A stretch of 64,000 bases of DNA from positions 1,054,001-1,118,000 of the forward strand of contig JANTUC010000011.1 of NCBI GenBank assembly GCA_026873275.1, in the 5' to 3' direction. The stretch's first letter is position 1. Each line of letters starts with the position of its first letter. Below are positions 46,326 through 58,000 of the stretch, one piece after another. Source of the stretch: Pseudopithomyces maydicus (lineage: Eukaryota; Ascomycota; Dothideomycetes; Pleosporales; Didymosphaeriaceae). The notes beneath the pieces are model-generated. The model saw only the letters and a program-made list of their open reading frames with translations, did not search any database and had not been told where the DNA came from. The translations under genes and the position numbers were made by a program.

Positions 46326-47055
46326 GCCTGACGATTTGGCCTTCCATCACCTCTTCAACGATACCCTGGCTGTGCGTCCAGCCTCCCGTTCTACATTTCA
46401 GAAACCCCCTTTGGCGCCTTTGTATACTTTCTTAATCGCTTTCTTGACGCATCTGCATTCCACGGTGTCCTGGCGTTTGCTGCGGTCCATCAAGGACTTG
46501 GCAGAGATGTGCGGCGTTATTAGTCTCCTAGCGTCTTACTTAATCTTATTAGAGTCTCTTATACTGTATATTATGATGAACCACTCGTTTGTATTACTCA
46601 AAATTTCCTATTCAAGAAGCAGGGAGTTCAGCGAGGAAAGCCTGTGGATGAAACAACTTGGTTCCTCCGATCGGGCGGGTGTGGTAGAAAATGAAAGCGA
46701 GGATCGGTTTCAGGTAGTCTATCTCGTATATTCGAAGACATGGAAAACGTCCAAGTCTCATGCCAACTGGTGAAGTGAGGTCCGCTTGATCGTCGTCGGT
46801 GGTTCGGTTCGGGAGCGATGCGGGTCCTTCGGCGGACGGGCGCTAGTTTAGCCACAATGCTTAGCCACAACGGCCCCGCCACATCACGCGTCATCGTTCC
46901 CGGGGGCCAGGCGCAGGTGCCTGCTTGTTCCAGTGACCGTGTACGTAGGTACTTCGCCTTCTCACTCCACACCACTCCACCTCGCACCGCGCACCACTCT
47001 TCGCTGGCACTCCTCGCAAAATACACCTGTCGTAGCACTCACTCCATCGTCCAAC
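46326..47055. other. Intergenic, Ca2+-ATPase to Pmp3-like gene
   Basis: About 0.7 kb, first part AT-leaning 3' region of the ATPase, second part the promoter of the Pmp3-like gene. No gene supported. Confidence 0.5.
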
Positions 47056-47643
47056 ATGTGCGGCACCGACTGTTTCCTCATGCTCCTTTCCTTTCTCTTT
47101 CCGCCCATTGGAGGTAAGAAGCACGCTCCCCACCCAGGGCCCCAGCAAGCCTTTGTTGCGCTGCCCGTCTCGAAGCCATACTGACAGTGTGATACAGTAT
47201 GGGTTAAGAGAGGTGTCTGCAGTGCTGACTCCGTCATCAACATCGCACTCTGCTGCCTCGGCGTCCTGCCCGGCATGATCCACGCTTGGTACATCATCCT
47301 CAACTATCCCGAACACGACTATGAGCACGTCCCCGATGGCGAGCATCAGGGTGGCTCGCGCACTACGTACTACCGTGTGTCGCACGGTGGGCCGGCACCG
47401 CAAGGCGGCCAGATGAACTATGGCACCGTCGGAAGCCAGCCGAGCGATGGACAATTCCCCGGTCAGCAGACGGGCACGACCAATGCGTTCAAGCAGCCGA
47501 ACCAGGGCCACAGTGTGCAGCCGCATCACGGTACTGCGGGACATGAGGTTGGCAATGGAGAAGGCAGCTCCGAGCAGCCTAATGGGCCCCCACCGACCTA
47601 TGCGGACGTGATCAAGGGAGACCACAAGCAACAGAGACCGTAG
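47056..47643 (+). CDS. Pmp3/UPF0057-like small membrane protein with long tail
   Basis: Exons 47056-47113 and 47198-47643, split by an 84-nt intron with TACTGAC branch and ACAG; 167 aa. The first 60 residues are a Pmp3 (UPF0057/RCI2) domain: MLLSFLFPPIGVWVKRGVCSA, then a second hydrophobic helix with WYIIL. Pmp3 proteins are stress-induced plasma membrane proteolipids that affect membrane potential and cation tolerance. The remaining hydrophilic, Gly/Gln/His-rich tail of about 100 residues ends in a PPPTYADV segment containing a PPxY-like motif that could bind WW-domain (Rsp5-type) ubiquitin ligases. The long tail is a feature of some filamentous fungal members. Confidence 0.85.
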
Positions 47644-48430
47644 AAAGGCATCAGGGTGTGCCTCAGAGGCAGACGGAGGGTGCAGATCAGGTCAAGGTGA
47701 GGGACAATGGTGTTTCTGTTGGGCGTTCGACTGGATCGAGGACAGGCGTATGTACGTGGTTTTGCATGGTTTCTGGCGCGGTCATATTCATAAGCATTGG
47801 CGCTTATAACGGGTAAGTTGCTGGTACGGATATTTGTATTCTAAGCTCTCTCTCTCGCTCTCTATTTGCAATCGAAGGCCCTGAAACGTGGCAATTACTG
47901 GTTACTTGGAGGGCTGCCTGTTGGTGAACCTGGTTTAGCTTGGTGGAGTTACTTATCTACTCGCGCGAGTCAGTCAAGTTGGTAGTGGAGCTGGCTCCAC
48001 GCATCATTGTTCAGTAAACAGTCATGCCCAATTCCAAACGTGCGGGCGAACTACGCCGCATATGCAGGAACAGGCTCCCAAGTTGGCTTCGCTTGCGAAG
48101 CTCGGCCTCGGTCCCGGACCACCTCGCAGCAAAGCAAGCTGTCCTGACCAACAATGGGGGCGCTTTGCTAGGAGCGAGTAGTTTTCAGATTCTAGACTCC
48201 TCTTTTGTCGCTAGGCAGCAGAAATAGCGTTTCATTTCGGTGGGTCGGAGCGCGAATGTGCCTGAAAATTGTTGCGACGTCACTATTCCAACATAAAGCA
48301 TAGACATACACAGCCGCGGTGCTTCCATCTCTCCTCCCACTTTACCTCCAACTTCCTTCTTGGAAAGATAGTCAGTCAATCGCGAAAAACCATTCCTCGA
48401 TTATCCTCCAATACAGAAGCGACCGCAAAA
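47644..48430. other. Intergenic between Pmp3-like and MAPEG genes
   Basis: About 0.8 kb without a supported gene; a CT-repeat (ctctctctctcgctctct) lies at about 47845-47863. Confidence 0.5.
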
Positions 48431-49004
48431 ATGGCCTCCGGCTTCACCGCATCCAGCATGAACTATCCACTCCTCGCCATCCCCGCCTACTACATCTTCT
48501 CGCTCACGCCGCACATCTACGCATTCACCACGCTCAAGAATGCAGGCTTCAAGCCCAACAACGCGAACCCCAAGGCCTCCACCGCACCCGAAAAGGTCAA
48601 GGGAAAGGTCCCCGAGGAAGTCTGGAGCAGGTACCAAAGGGCCGAGAACGTATGTTCCCAATTCGCTTCCCATGTAAATGTACTGTGTGCCTACTAATAC
48701 TCCCTTCCCCCAGGCGCACTCCAACTGCATGGAGCAAATCCCCCTCTTCGCCTCGGCCGTCCTCTCCTCCTTGCTCGCAGAGCGCGTCGCTACGCCCAGC
48801 ATTCAGATCGGAGGGACCTCGACGTTGGACCCCACAGGCTTGACTACCTACATCGCGGCGTGGTTTGCGATCCGCGCTGCGTACACGGTGGCGTATGTCA
48901 GCATCAGCGACCACAAGACGAGCCTGATCAGGAGCGCGTTGTGGGCGGTGGGCACCGGGTTGAGCGTTTGGCAGATTGTGAAGGCGGCAAAGGTGTTGGG
49001 GTAG
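48431..49004 (+). CDS. MAPEG-family membrane protein
   Basis: Two exons, 48431-48649 and 48714-49004, around a 64-nt intron (GTATGT, CTACTAAT branch, CCCAG); 169 aa. Four hydrophobic segments and the pattern RYQRAENAHSNCMEQIPLF match MAPEG (membrane-associated eicosanoid and glutathione metabolism) proteins, where the helix-2 R-x-x-x-A-x-x-N-x-x-E motif binds glutathione; Arg, Asn and Glu are all visible here, with the intron between Asn and Ala. The reaction in fungi is mostly unknown; a microsomal glutathione transferase role is possible. Followed by an ATGT/ATGC microsatellite and a convergent CAP gene. Confidence 0.8.
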
Positions 49005-49049
49005 ATGGGTGTATATGAAGACGGGGGAATGTAAAGAGTAGGAAGATTG

Positions 49050-49092
49050 TATGCACATGCATGCATGCATGTATGTATGTATGTATATATTA
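49050..49092. repeat. ATGC/ATGT tetranucleotide microsatellite
   Basis: Tandem atgc units change to atgt and then ta units within about 43 nt of the intergenic region between the MAPEG and CAP genes. Confidence 0.8.
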
Positions 49093-49135
49093 TGTGATAT
49101 GTGAAAATGTCTATGGGTCGGTGTTCCATCCTCAC

Positions 49136-49790
49136 TTAGTATGGTGTCTGTCCCTGCCAGTTTCCGGGCGGCGTGTAGCGACCTACGATCCATGTGCTGC
49201 CGTCGTCACCGCGGGCTTTGCTGACTGCTACGTTGGTGGTGGTGTTCCACATGCATTGGGCTGGGAGCATGTTAGTATGCTTTGTGTTTTTGCGGTCAAT
49301 GTGCCTCTCGGGTGGTTCAATATGTGTTATTGTGTGGAAGTTCAATCGGCGGGAAAAGCAGGGTCATGAGACGCCAGGAGAAGAAGGGAGATAGGAGTGA
49401 AAGAGCAAAACTCACTGTAATGACCCCAGCTCATAAAGTCTCCCTCTCCAATCTTCTCTCCGTGATAGTTCTTTTCTTCATCGAGCCATGCGCGGACCGC
49501 ATCTTCGAGGGAGGCGTCGCCAGAGGACATGAAGAGGTTTTCGCCTTGACCTATAGATTTGTGTTAGTTCATTACTTGATTGATATTGTCTGGATATATA
49601 TATATGTATATATATATAGCTACTCACCCTGCACACCCGAATGCTCCAAATTCTTGGAAGCCGCGAGGGTATTCGCATAGTTTTGCGCGTCGGCTGCGAG
49701 GTTACCGTCCCAGTTTAGGGCCTGCACGCCCTTCTGAGCGCGGGCGTCGTTGTGCGCATTGAGGGCAGCGATTTCTTCTGGGGATGACAT
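49136..49790 (-). CDS. CAP/SCP/PR-1-like protein without a signal peptide
   Basis: Exons 49790-49628, 49550-49416 and 49260-49136; introns of 77 nt (with an AT microsatellite) and 155 nt (CATACTAAC branch) give 140 aa. A CAP domain fills the protein: HNDARAQKGVQALNWD at the start, the conserved LEHSGVQGQGENLF segment (His, Glu of the CAP site), then GHYTQCMW and a PPGNWQGQ tail. CAP proteins bind sterols or lipids and are normally secreted, but here the first residues (MSSPEEIAALNAHN) are hydrophilic with no signal sequence. Either the protein is intracellular or an upstream signal exon has been missed. Convergent with the MAPEG gene. Confidence 0.82.
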
Positions 49791-52021
49791 GGTGAGATGG
49801 AGTGTTCAAATATAAATGTGTTGTACGCGGCGGTAGGATTTCTAGGTTGAATGGGTTTGTATGTATGAATTGAAAAGGGTAGGATTTATAAGGTGAATGA
49901 GTTTGTATGTGCGAATCTATGAGGGTAGGAGAATGATGATGGGATTTGGAAATTGCAACTTGCTCGGTGGAGTTTGGACAGTACTACTTAGGTACTTATA
50001 TATACGAATATATACATGTCAGCTTGGAAATGCTTGGGGCATTGCACTGCACGTGGTGAGAATAAGACGGGTCAATGTTTTAGTGTATTTTGCGGCCGGC
50101 TGAGCTGATGAACTTGAAATTGTATCAGGCGAGATGATGGGTTCAGCTCGCAGCTGCGCTGCGCACCAGGCCCCCCAAACGGCGGTAAGAAAAAAGTAGT
50201 CATGTGCTGGTTAAATCGAATCGGGCGTACTATTTGCTTAGTAGAGTGTTGTAACCAAAGGGGTTATTATAGTACGTCGAAGGTCTCGTGATGAGGTGGT
50301 GGCTAGGTAGCTATAAGAGTGTATGTAGGCTGTAAATGATTTGTCATGGCCTGATTTGTAGGTGATTCGTCGATCTAAGGAAGATTGTTTCCTTGTATAC
50401 ATATGCGATGCTTATCTCCCTACGTATGTTCGCTAATTCATGTTCCATTCATGGGTTAAAAAGAGCTGTTTGTGAGGCTCGCCGAAACCATGATTGTACA
50501 GCATGTTTTGAGTAGTCTATGACAGAAATCATATTTCCTCAGTATGCGCCATGACTGACTATTACGCGTAATAATCATACTTCTTGCGAAGCGTAGACCA
50601 TAATATCGGTTGTATTGCAGATTACACTCTTGTGACATGATGAATTCAAAAAGAGCATAAAATATCCAACCTAAACATATACATATTTATACATGGATAT
50701 AGTAATACAATTTGCCAAAGCACTAACTTGTATACTTGCTTTTATGCGCGATGATCAGACGTCGTAATTTTATGGGCAGGATCGGAAGCCACATATCTTA
50801 CACTGGACTCTTTGCCAACGGAAACTTCTCGTCAGTTCCACCTGGCTAGTAGATGTTCACTTCCTCTCCAGGACTCTAATGCATCCGCGCAAATATTGTT
50901 GAACGTGTAGTAGAGGCTATGATGGTAGGGTTATAAAGGTTTACCACACAAAGAATTTTGGATAGGAGGCCAGCATTGCCAAACTGGATGCAGTGAGGCC
51001 GATGAACAGTGAGGGCGTGGGACCAGGCGCAGATCGAGATCGTGTGAATTGTAGAGCTGTCGTCGTCTACAGTGAAGTCTAGACCGGAGTACTGGTAGAC
51101 AGAGTCAGTGACACCAGTGTCGTCGCTAGCCGTGACAGGAAGTTTTTCGGAAAATCATGGGCCTAGCGGTGGAAAGTCCGTGGTGGTGAGAAGCGGTGTA
51201 GTTCTAGACCTATGGAAGTTTGGTCTGTTACTCTGTATGGATCCTTTAAACACTATACAAGCAGAGTTCACTGAGTACTAGGCACTGATCGTCTAAGGGC
51301 GTGCACGTTAGTCTAGTCGACGCTCACCACACCATTTGAAATACTTCCGACGTGTTGGTGGGTCTCGCGCCTGACTCCTCGCCTTAGTTTCACCAACGGA
51401 AAAACACATGCAGAGTGACATCGAATTCGACCTGGAGGTTATCGCTTTCGTTCAAGAAATGTTTTTTTTATCATGCCCCTGAAAGTACAAATACAAATCG
51501 CAGTCTTTCGTGGAGCTATCCAATGGATCTATCAAGTCTTTTGATACGTGGTATCTTACACACGTCTAGCATTAAACCGAGCCTCTCTATTATAACATGA
51601 CTCCAGCCTTCTTCATAATCTTTTCAGGTTCCTTGCAAAATAGATTGGCGAATGCACGAGGACATCAGGGAATGTCAAGTCTTCTATAGGATTCTCCAGA
51701 TACACACCCAAAACAATCATAATGGCAGTTTCAACGATCGCCTCGCTTGCCATGTATTGCCAAGTAACGCCTACATTCAACGCATGCTGTTAGGGAACCG
51801 CGCGCACCCGTTTAAGGCTGATCCCACGGAGAGAAAATTAGTGGGGAGCTTCGGTTGGATGATTGCGACGCGCATGTGCATTTGCCACTGGTTGAAACGT
51901 TCTGGGCCCTGCGGAGTCCATGCTATTTGCCACCCAAGAGTGACTATATTCCGCTTGTTAGTCCTGGGTCCACAGGGCATCAAATGCTGTGCGACACAAT
52001 TCGACACTTATCATTCAGGTT
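49791..52021. other. Gene-free 2.2 kb between CAP and WC-2-like genes
   Basis: AT-leaning sequence with no frame longer than about 134 codons. The ATG frame 51652-52056 overlaps the WC-2-like start but encodes nothing recognisable. A pyrimidine-AG at 52012-52019 just before the WC-2-like ATG could be a splice acceptor for an unseen upstream exon. Confidence 0.45.
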
Positions 52022-53027
52022 ATGATATCCGATTTCGACTTTATCAATCGGAGTGATTGGGCACAGAGCATATTACAAGGACTTCCGGATTTTCTACATG
52101 TTCTATCGGTAGATGGGAGAATTCTAAACGCGTCCAATTCATGTTGGAGCATCACCGGATATAATACTGACCAGCTTCTGGGATGCTCCATCAACGACTT
52201 TATCCACCCCGATGACATCGGTGTGTTCATTCAAGAGTTCAATGCGTCATTGTTGCATTTTAAGAGAACTCGATTCACCTATCGATTTCGCAAAAACGAT
52301 GGCAGTTGGGTGATTCTTGAATCGCAATGTCGCCCTTACTTAAGACAAAAGCTCGCTCTGAATAGCTCTACACAAAGCGACTCAGGATGGCTCAATCTCA
52401 TCATAATGGCTCGGCCATACCTGTCCAAGGAACGCACTCTGTTCGACTCGTTTTTGGAGCAACAAGTAGAGCACGAGAGGCTCACAAGGCTGGCAGAGAA
52501 ACTCCGGCAGGAAAAGCTGGAAGATTTTGGTGGGGCGAGATTTATGGCTGCTCCGCGGCAAGGAACGGAGTCGAAAGAAGCATTTGAATCGTTAGCGAAT
52601 CCATCAAACCAGCACATCAGCTTCGAGACGGCCTCCATGAACGAAACAGACGCAATTTCTGTGGCTTCATCGCATTTATACGATACGGCTGCGATGCCTA
52701 GTACAGAAGATACAAACTCTTCAATGATAGGGGACGTTGGAATACCGATAGCCCGGAAAAAGAAACCTAGGAAAACTCCGATCCGGACGAAGAGACCAGA
52801 AGATCATGCTCCAGAAGTAAAAGTATGTATATCGTGCGGTACTTCCAGCTCCCCAGAATGGAGGAAAGGACCCATGGGACCAAAGACGTTGTGCAATGCG
52901 TGCGGGCGTAAGTGCATCCCTTGCACCTTTTTGAATCAATGACTGACAAGAAGTAATAGTGCGATGGTCGAAAGGGTCGAAAGACTTAGGAGTCAATGAA
53001 AAGAAAACATCATCATCGCAAGCTTGA
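52022..53027 (+). CDS. WC-2-like PAS/GATA zinc-finger protein
   Basis: Exons 52022-52907 and 52960-53027; the 52-nt intron (GTAAGT, TGACTGAC branch, TAG) falls inside the zinc finger, joining CNACG to LRWSKGSKDLG. The 317-aa protein has a PAS domain (about residues 15-125, ending with a GSWVILESQCRPY strand), a coiled charged linker, a Lys/Arg basic segment, and one GATA finger of the C-x2-C-x18-C-x2-C type. White collar 2 partners with WC-1 in the blue-light and clock complex and binds GATC/GATA sites. The N-terminal activation region of some WC-2 proteins is absent here; a TTCAG directly before this ATG may mark a missing upstream exon. Nothing suggests decay. Confidence 0.8.
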
Positions 53028-53954
53028 TAGTCGCATTGTGGTGGTTTGTTGATGCATGCACCACGGCCCTTTCGTTATTTTCCTTCGACTTGTCTATATC
53101 TTGTGCATCCCTTTGGCCCGCTTTTTCTTTCCGATGAGTCTGTCGTGTTCCGTTTGTTACATGGTTGCTGCTGGTGTGATCTGGTCCAGCCCTTACGACG
53201 TTGACGAAATGATCGGAGATTGATGTTGTCTGCGCCTTTGGGGAGATGTTTCCGATCTGGTTGTCAAATCGTTACGCACAGCACATCCCACCAAGTTGGA
53301 ACGACTCATTTGGAGCCGGTTGTGTACAAAGAGTCTGCCCTGTGATTGGCTTCCAACGCTGGAAGTCTGTAGACATGCACCACCTGCATGGCGACGCTTG
53401 TGTGACTCGTGCCGAAACCATTGATGGGATTTTTACTGTTGGGTGATTTGCGCATTTGAATTTCAAAAGCCATGGCTGCCCTGTGAACATCGGCCATGGT
53501 TGTATTTGAGAAATACTAAAGGTGCTTTGATACTGTGATCAATTGTACTACCCAAGCCTAAGCCGTAGAATTGTCGTTGAGTAAGAGTCATGTTTGCAGC
53601 ATGCTGGCTATACCATAGAATAGCAATGGAAATCAGAAGTGCAGCAACTTCACACATAGGTACACGTAAAATCACATGAAAAAAAAATAGAAACGACGTC
53701 GAGCTGCGGCGTGAAGTCGGGCACTACTGGAAGGTCTAGCAACTAACACGGAACGCGTGGGTGGCTGATTGGAGCGCATCCCGCGTCATCTCTCGCTTCT
53801 CTTGGCACACCATCACGTCCAAAACTTCACGACACAACTTCTTTCCACATCATCACGACCCGAATAACCCGTGCAAAGCCTACCGAAACCTAGACTGAGC
53901 AGCGCTTCCAAGCTCAGTCCTTCGCGAACCCCCAATCTTCCACCTCTCAATTTT
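53028..53954. other. Intergenic, WC-2-like to F-box/WD40 gene
   Basis: About 0.9 kb with the WC-2-like 3' region and the promoter of the next gene. No gene supported. Confidence 0.5.
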
Positions 53955-56900
53955 ATGCAACCAGAGTCCACATCCGCTTCTCAGAACACGCTGCCCGCCG
54001 AAGTTGCCCCCGAAACCCCCGCCGCCACCTCCCAGCATGGACTCCAGGATCGCGACCACCAGCCCTCTCTGCTCCCTCCACAACCAGAGGAGCAGAGAGA
54101 GCCACTTGTCTCGGATGGCACAAGGCGGGACGCGTCGCGCGAGTCCAGCCGCGACCGCGACGCCGACGCTGCCGCAAGACTGAGTCCTTCGAGCCCCCGC
54201 CGAGGAACAGGATCACCGAGTATGAGAACGCCCTAGCCCAGACGCCCAAGAAGAGGAACCAGGGACCGGTTTTTGAGGTCATAAAATCAGCGCGGAAGCC
54301 TGATGATAAGAGCTGTCCAATTGCAAAACTGCCGAATGGTGAGTCAAGCCAGCATTTGGTAGTTGTGGACTTTACCCTCTGACACCCATCTAGAGGTCCT
54401 GACACATGCACTTTCGCACTTATCTCCCCACGACCTTGCCGCTGTCTCGTTAGTCTCGAAGCGCCTGAATGGCCTCGTTACCACTCCCCATGCGTGGCGG
54501 GAAGCCTTCGTCCGCTACTTTCCTGGGCCTGCAGCACTCGTGGATGAGGATGTCCGATTGGCAATGGAAGAGAACGGCGACAGCTTCCGCTCCGAGAAGC
54601 GCGCTTTCACCCGTCTCTCAGCCCTGCCTTCTTGGAGAAGCGAGTATATTTTACGGACCCGACTGCTGCGTTCGCTGGCCAGAGGCAAGCCTGCCCAGGT
54701 ACCCTCGGCAACTGCCGCCCGTTCTGGACAGCCACAAAACAATGCTCCTGTCAACATGTACAACGCCTTCACCTTCACCACTATCAACCATCTGCATGCT
54801 ACGTTCGGCAGCGGTCTGAACAAGCGGGTGCCTCGTTTGATCCACGGAGCCGACGATGTGGGCATGTGCACTAGCAGCGATCCAACCGTTGCCAAGATTG
54901 ATCCCTGGGGCCAAAGTGACCCAAACTTTTACGCCCAATTCTCCGAACGATTTCCCGGTACAGCCGAGTGGGGGCTGGGGTCCGGTGAAGTTGTTGGTCG
55001 ACCTAATGTCATGGACGTGTCCCAGCAATATGGCATGATATATGGACAAGGTTGCCCTGAAGGATCTTGCTATTATCGGGCTATTGACGAGCAACGAGGT
55101 CGTTTCATTGCAGAACCCACTGACTTTTCCATGCCTGAAGCTGGTGTACCTAAGCTTGGCATCGACGGTGGAGCCATATGCAGCGTCTGGGTCGCCAAGA
55201 GCAACGTCATTCCTAACCTGACCGATGGTTTGGTAGGCCTACTCTTAGGTTCTGCAGCCGGTGTCGTGTCAGCATGCAGCCTTGGTAACGATGGGATGCG
55301 AGGCACTCGTGTGCAGCGTGGCGAACTCGTAGCTCGTTGGGTGCTTAGCCCTGGAGTCCCCATTGTCGCCCTCTCAGTTGACGAGAATTATTCGCCGAAG
55401 CGACAGACCCAGAACCGTATATGGGCAGTGGCTCTCAACGCCTTGGGTGAATTGTTCTACCTCACCAAATTCCCCACTCGAAGCCAGGCTCCGAAGGATC
55501 AGCTTGACGAACATCATTCCGAATATCTCGCCTGGCTTACCGGGCGGAGCGTGTACTGGAATATTGTGGAGCCCAGCAGACGAACTGCGAGACCCGATCC
55601 CTACAAAGATGTCGAAATGGACGGGAGCTATTCGCCGAGAAGCTCTTGGGACGGCATGTGCTTGAGCAAAGATCAGATTGTGGCGGAGACCCGAGAGATC
55701 CAAAAGTTCATCGCTAAACAGCCCAATGAATTTCGCAAAACATGTCTTGGATGGGATATGCGTAGAAGGCTGGAAGTTGACTTTGCAGGTGACAATGGCA
55801 ACTATGCAGGAGAGATCATGGCCGTTTTCGAGTGTGGGCTCGATGAAGGTGACGTTGCTAAGATTACTCGCTACACTCGATGGAAAAGTCGCGAGAACAC
55901 GAAGGGCAGCATTACTTCTACTCCAATGGCCTCTCAGCAAGTTTCCCAAACCGCATCACTATTCGGTGGGTCCGGTGTTGCCACCCCTGATTCGGTTCAG
56001 CAACAGCGAGTACCCTTACGCATGCGGAGCTCTTCGTACACTTCGAACAACAGTTCTCCCGAAAGAGCCAATCTCGTCGAAGAATGGAGGACATCTGATC
56101 TGACGCTTGGCGGGCTTAAACTTGTACAAATTGCTACCACTGCCCTCGACTGTTCTACGCTTGCCACCACGACAATGTCTGAAGACCCTGCCTTTGGGTT
56201 TTCAACTGCATCGACGGCTTCCTCACCCTACGCTTCTCCCATGTCAGTGGGTAGCCAGCCAGCCTCACCCTCCGATATTCCTGGTCAGCGTGCTCGATTT
56301 GTTGCTGCCGGCACAAAGACCGGCGAGGTACTCTTGTGGGATATGCGAGCCTCCGTCTCACGCAGTACCGCGTATTCCAATACCGTCCATCCGGTTCGAA
56401 TCATTTATACACAATCCCCAGAGGTCAGTTGTCTTGCCTTGACAGCACTACACATTGTTGTCGGTGGCTATGATGGGCTGGTTCAGGCGTGGGATCCTCT
56501 AGCTTCCGACACCAAGCCCGTACGAACATTGCATTCCCGTCATGCTACACGTGCTCGCAGGCGCATTCAACAAGCTCAAGCTTCCGTCCAGGGTGTTGGA
56601 GTGAACATGTTTGCTGCAGGGGCCATTGTGCTTGACCCAGATTCAACAGTCCTACGTGGAGCAGTATCGGTTGGCAACCAGATCCGGTATTGGAGTTACA
56701 GCTCGTCCGCAGCAGATCAGTATAAGACCAGCAAGCGACGTCTCCGTCGCTCCGAGCGTGGTAGCAACAATGCTGGGGATCGTCCTGTTGGCACAGCGCG
56801 TCTGAATCTCAAGAACTACATCGACAACGAGAAGCATGAGCTCGAGCGTGAAAAGGTCGAACGTCGCAAGCAGGCCGACCGCTTGGCTGGCCGTTTTGGC

Positions 56901-57494
56901 GTCGATCTTCTCGGCAGCGAAGAAGAAGCATTGGCATACGCTACGATGCTTTCCCAAGAGGCGATGCAAATGGACGAGGCAAAGCGCAGAGAGACCGAGA
57001 GTAACTATGCCGTTAGCAGCAGCACTGTTACACCCGAGCCTAGCATTGCGCAGTCCAGCTCCCCTACTATGGCAATCGACCCCGAGCTCGATGCCGACAT
57101 TGCTGAAGCTATCCGTCTGTCCTTGCAGGAAAATTCGTCTTCGGGCATATATGGCTCTGGCTCACCTGCTCCCAATGACGAGTGGGATATACCCGTCAAG
57201 TATGCAAAGGGCAAGAAGACGGGGAGTCCGAATATGAGCGGACGGGTAGGCGGTGCATCGGGGTCTAGTAAAGAGGCTGAGATGGATGATTTGGAATTTG
57301 CGCTGCAGCTCAGCCTTGCGGAGGAGGCAAGTCGCAAGGAGCTTCAGCAAATGGAGGATGAATTTCCAGCGCTGAGTCCAAAGCTCGGCGGCGGCAAGGG
57401 AAGGGGAAAGCTGCGTGGTGAGCTTAAGTGGAAGTTTTTCTTCTTCTTCTTTTCTTCGTGCTATACATGCTGTTGTATGTGCAGCGATGCATGA
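53955..57494 (+). CDS. F-box/WD40 protein with ubiquitin-interacting motifs (Pof10-like)
   Basis: Exon 1 53955-54338, a 55-nt intron (GTGAGT, CTCTGAC branch, CTAG), exon 2 54394-57494. The frame must shift by one base near 54174-54177 (no long homopolymer there) to join RDRDADAA with KTESFEPPPRN. The F-box (IAKLPNEVLTHALSHLSPHDL) spans the intron; the central 600 residues carry irregular WD40-like blades (EVLLWDMRAS, GLVQAWDPLA). A charged coiled region follows, then two UIM-like helices, AEAIRLSLQE and FALQLSLAEE. The order matches S. pombe Pof10-type SCF subunits. UIMs suggest it binds ubiquitin chains itself. The last 20 residues (FFFFFF...) look like intron read-through: a GTGAGC at 57419 and a TTTAG near 57510 could splice to another short exon. 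Confidence 0.8.
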
Positions 57495-58000
57495 TTCTCA
57501 TGTTCTTTAGCGAAGCTGCTTCCTAGTTTAGAGAGTACTCTTTGGGGACTTTGAGGGAGCCGAGCGATGTGTTTAATACCTTTTCCTTTTTTCCAATTTA
57601 GACCGTTCTTGAAGTTGATGCTTAGCCCTTCATATCTCTTTCGATGGAGATGCAATATCGGTTTTGCAATTCACTTTCGGTTCCTCGACTTGTGACATAA
57701 TTTATTTCCATGTTCTTTCCCCTAAAGTTAAGATGAAATCTCGTAGGGGAGAAAGGTTATGCAGCCTCATCTAGTGTCCCTAGTCTTTCTCTTAAAAGCA
57801 TTGCATTGAAAATCTGTAGCCGTGACGACAACGATGATAGTATGGTGATCAACGGTATCACCCACATTCACTGAAGGGTATCAAATCTACGCTTTGCCCA
57901 AACGCCACCCAACGCCACCCATGCAAAAACACTTTTTTACCACTCAGGAATTCCATAGAATTTACATATCCACACAAGTATCTTATCCATCTACCCACTA
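57495..58000. other. Convergent intergenic region
   Basis: About 0.5 kb between two convergent stops; likely both 3' UTRs, or a last F-box/WD40 exon near 57511. Nothing else seen. Confidence 0.45.
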
